Assembly: GCA_041601535.1 (NCBI GenBank)
Contig: JBFIHZ010000060.1
Location: forward strand, 1-15,953
DNA: 15,953 bases
Source of the DNA: JBFIHZ01 sp041601535
GTDB lineage: Bacteria > Pseudomonadota > Gammaproteobacteria > Xanthomonadales > SZUA-36
Direction: 5' to 3'
The notes below the pieces were generated by a model, which did no database searches, was not told where the DNA came from, and saw only the letters and a program-made list of their open reading frames with translations. Shown here piece by piece: positions 14,021-15,953 of the stretch. Made by a program: the position numbers and the translations under genes. The first letter of the stretch is position 1. The number at the start of each line of letters is the position of its first letter.

Positions 14021-15526
14021 CTAACCTTTTCTTTGCGCTGCCAGGGACTGGATAATGGCACGCAGATCGGGCATCACGCCGATTCTGTCGTTTGCCGGGT
14101 CCGCCGAAGGCGTATTCAGGCCGGTGTCGGACAACAGGCTTCTGAGTTCGGCGGGTGACAATACGCTGCCAGTATCCGCCAACATTACGCCCTGCAAAAC
14201 CAGTGCAGCACCGGCAACCATGGCGGCTGCTGAAGAAGTCCCGGCAAAAGCATCAGTCCACTGGTCATGCACCGTGCCGTTTGTGTCCGACGTCAGGGTA
14301 ACCACGCTCTCTCCCCAGGCAAAGCAATCGATGCGGCTGCCATGGCAAGTTTCTTTCCACGGCTGCCACGGCGGTTTGGAATCCGGCCGGCCGGCGGCCA
14401 CCAGAATGGCACCAGAATCCCGTTGGGCCCGGTTGAACACGGGCTGGTTGCCGTCCATAACGGTATCGAGATCAGCGCTGCCGTTACCGGCCGACTGAAC
14501 CACCACGATGCCGGCGGCCGTGGCCGCTTCCACCACATCAAACACGGCGGCTTCCGCTTCCAGGGGCAGGAAAAAATGCCCAAAGGTATAGTCCAGGGTC
14601 TGTGCTTCGATCAGCAGCACATCACCTGCATCCAGCAGGATGGCGGCCTCGGCTACGGCCAGATCGGTGGCATACAGGTTGCCGGCCCGCCACTGGCCTA
14701 CCGGGTGCACCGTCTGCAGGCCCGGAGCGATACCAATGCAGTGGGTGTCATTGTCCCGCGCTGCGATCACGCCCAGCACGCAGGTGCCATGGTCCTTGCG
14801 CAATTGCACCGTTGCGTAGGTCGCCGGTGCGTTCAAACCGGCCAGATCAGTGTGCAGAAAATCCCAACCCCACTCCACATCGGCCAGCTTGATGCCGGCA
14901 CCATCGCCACCGTTGCGGGTCCAGGCGAAGCGGGCATCCAGCCCCCGCGGTTGCGGGTCGAGATATTCCTGCTTACAGGCCAAAGGATCATCCTGCGGAT
15001 TCACCGGTGAAGCAGGCGCAGAGGGCAGCTGCACCGGGCCAGGGTGCAGATATGCCAGCTCCACCTGTGGCACGCTGCGCAGCGACCGTACCAGCCGTTC
15101 ACCTTCATGCCGGCTGGCCACGATCACGCTGCGATAATTCAGCAGGTTGCGCGGTTGATAGTGCGGGCTCATCTCCACCGCCTTGCGCATCAACTCGCGC
15201 AAGGCAGCACCCAGGCCCGCGAGGTGGGGCAAAAAATGGATGCGCTGTAACGCGGACGGCAAAGCCGCTGAAGGCTCCCCGTGCAACTGCGGTAATGTAA
15301 ACAGGGTAGCGGGCAATTCAAGTTCATCCCTGAACTTAACAATCACCTGCGTCTGTGCCCCGGGGATGGCTTCGCGGGCAGGGTTTTGAGGCGCACGATA
15401 AGGCGCGGCGGGCGTGCGGCTGGTCTGGTCACCACCGACATTCGCCTGGGCATCCGATGCAATGCCCTCCGCAGTATCCTGGCCCGGCGCTGGCCCTTGC
15501 GAAGGATTGCCGCGCGAACCAATCAT
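14021..15526 (-). CDS. S8 (subtilisin-like) serine peptidase without a signal peptide
   Basis: The 501-residue protein has a full catalytic set: D216 in IKLADVEWGW, H246 in KDHGTCVLGVIAA, oxyanion N348 in VQSAGNGS and nucleophile S431 in FAGTSSAAAMVAGAA. Residues 1-55 are a low-complexity Gly/Ala/Pro/Gln tract with no hydrophobic signal sequence. About 58-165 resemble a peptidase propeptide (QVIVKFRDELELP; LVRSLRSVPQVELAYLHP), so it is probably made as a zymogen. The lack of a signal is unusual for a subtilase and points to a cytoplasmic role, consistent with its small-protein and TIR-TPR neighbours on the same strand. The start ATG at 15526 has no ribosome site of its own and overlaps the stop of a 10-codon ORF as ATGA, suggesting coupled translation. 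Residues of the specificity pocket cannot be read reliably here. Confidence 0.9.
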   Translation of the reverse strand: MIGSRGNPSQGPAPGQDTAEGIASDAQANVGGDQTSRTPAAPYRAPQNPAREAIPGAQTQVIVKFRDELELPATLFTLPQLHGEPSAALPSALQRIHFLPHLAGLGAALRELMRKAVEMSPHYQPRNLLNYRSVIVASRHEGERLVRSLRSVPQVELAYLHPGPVQLPSAPASPVNPQDDPLACKQEYLDPQPRGLDARFAWTRNGGDGAGIKLADVEWGWDFLHTDLAGLNAPATYATVQLRKDHGTCVLGVIAARDNDTHCIGIAPGLQTVHPVGQWRAGNLYATDLAVAEAAILLDAGDVLLIEAQTLDYTFGHFFLPLEAEAAVFDVVEAATAAGIVVVQSAGNGSADLDTVMDGNQPVFNRAQRDSGAILVAAGRPDSKPPWQPWKETCHGSRIDCFAWGESVVTLTSDTNGTVHDQWTDAFAGTSSAAAMVAGAALVLQGVMLADTGSVLSPAELRSLLSDTGLNTPSADPANDRIGVMPDLRAIIQSLAAQRKG

Positions 15527-15555
15527 GATTTGTCAGAGCCGTGTGCGGACTGCAT
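15523..15555 (-). CDS. Ten-codon leader ORF overlapping the S8 peptidase start
   Basis: ATG at 15555 opens a short frame encoding MQSAHGSDKS and stops at TGA 15523-15525, which overlaps the S8 ATG (ATGA). GGGAGA lies five to eight bases before this ATG and is the only good ribosome site in the region. The simplest reading is that ribosomes load here and reinitiate on the S8 gene. A frameshift or sequencing error joining both frames is the alternative. Confidence 0.45.
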   Translation of the reverse strand: MQSAHGSDKS

Positions 15556-15588
15556 GGGATCTCCCGTATCCGTTCAACCACCCCTGCC

Positions 15589-15598
15589 CTGAGTATAG
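15589..15598 (-). promoter_or_regulatory. CTATACTCAG promoter element for the S8 peptidase gene
   Basis: The minus strand reads CTATACTCAG, with -10-like TATACT at 15592-15597. Transcription would start near 15585, about 30 bases before the leader ORF. It forms an inverted repeat with the identical element at 15660-15669 facing the other way. No standard -35 is visible at 16-18 bases. Confidence 0.5.
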
Positions 15599-15659
15599 GC
15601 GCTGACAATAAACTGGCCAGTCACCGCACTGCGGAAAGATGCTGCCGGCCCTGAGACGG

Positions 15660-15669
15660 CTATACTCAG
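15660..15669 (+). promoter_or_regulatory. CTATACTCAG promoter element abutting the MmcQ-family start codon
   Basis: TATACT (15661-15666) ends only six bases before the ATG at 15673, so the transcript would begin at or next to the start codon. No Shine-Dalgarno lies in the 40 bases before it. The copy is identical to the one driving the S8 gene on the opposite strand. Confidence 0.5.
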
Positions 15670-15672
15670 TTA

Positions 15673-15953
15673 ATGAAACTGCACGCACTGGTTGAGCACT
15701 GCCGCTCCCTGCCGCACGTGGTGGAGGACATCAAATGGGGTAATGACCTGGTGTTTTCGATTACCGGCGGCAGGATGTTCTGTGTGTTCGGCCTGGACGG
15801 TGAGGATTATTCGGGTGTGTGCTTCAAGGTTGATGACCACCGCTTCCTGGAAATGACCGACCGGCCGCAGTTTATACCCGCCCCGTATATGGCACGCGCC
15901 CGCTGGGTGAAACTCACTGACACGCGCGGCGTGCCACGAGCCGAGCTGAGACA
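15673..15953 (+). CDS. MmcQ/YjbR family protein (3' end outside window)
   Basis: The frame is open from ATG 15673 to the right edge, giving 93 residues of a small protein usually near 115-120. LPHVVEDIKWGNDLVFSI (13-30) is the family's hallmark, followed by GRMFCVFGLDGEDYSGVCFKVDD and FIPAPYMARARWVKL. The MmcQ/YjbR fold is a double-wing, CyaY-like structure often described as DNA-binding, although direct functional evidence is thin. The start is fixed by the -10-like box just upstream and by the family's usual N-terminus; no ribosome site is visible. It diverges from the S8 peptidase cluster across a 117-base gap (15556-15672), so it could be a regulator or merely a neighbour. Confidence 0.85.
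   Translation, partial: MKLHALVEHCRSLPHVVEDIKWGNDLVFSITGGRMFCVFGLDGEDYSGVCFKVDDHRFLEMTDRPQFIPAPYMARARWVKLTDTRGVPRAELR

Overview
The window looks like chromosomal DNA from a GC-rich, Gram-negative heterotroph, most likely a gammaproteobacterium of the Xanthomonadales/Chromatiales kind (Woeseia- or Wenzhouxiangella-like). That guess rests on PBP7-, TrhO-, YciA- and PutP-like proteins of gammaproteobacterial type, several Sec signal peptides, and a secreted protein with a WFTYD-type domain common in those groups. The taxonomy is inference. I found no tRNA, rRNA, CRISPR array, insertion sequence or integrase, and no gene-free stretch longer than about 300 bases.

Left part (1-10040), mostly housekeeping and catabolism. 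A secreted sialidase/BNR-type protein runs off the left edge on the minus strand. Divergent from it is pbpG (periplasmic D,D-endopeptidase). Next, all on the plus strand, come trhO (tRNA U34 hydroxylase), an FMN-dependent alpha-hydroxy-acid/L-lactate dehydrogenase and a PutP-like sodium:solute symporter. A small membrane-anchored protein of unknown function lies convergent to the symporter. Then, again on the plus strand: a flavodoxin-fold NAD(P)H oxidoreductase, a small secreted protein of unknown function, a YciA-like acyl-CoA thioesterase and an AMP-forming acyl-CoA synthetase. The last two suggest acyl-CoA metabolism; the dehydrogenase and symporter could form a hydroxy-acid uptake and oxidation pair.

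Right part (10041-15953), more accessory in character. After a strong hairpin in the convergent gap, a two-domain secreted protein lies on the minus strand. Upstream of it on the same strand is a three-gene cluster, transcribed right to left: an S8 subtilisin-like serine peptidase with no visible signal peptide, a 107-residue beta-rich small protein, and a 687-residue TIR-TM-TPR protein. This cluster is the best candidate for an undescribed system: a NADase/signalling-type TIR domain, a TPR sensor or scaffold, a protease and a small partner. Defence, stress sensing and programmed dormancy are all possible; none can be shown from sequence alone. A MmcQ/YjbR-family gene diverges from the cluster and runs off the right edge.

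Regulatory layer. The same element, CTATACTCA, lies upstream of the S8 gene, the small-protein gene and the MmcQ gene; the S8 and MmcQ copies face away from each other as an inverted repeat. The MmcQ and trhO genes have -10-like boxes so close to their start codons that leaderless transcripts are likely. The S8 gene appears to be translationally coupled to a 10-codon leader ORF.
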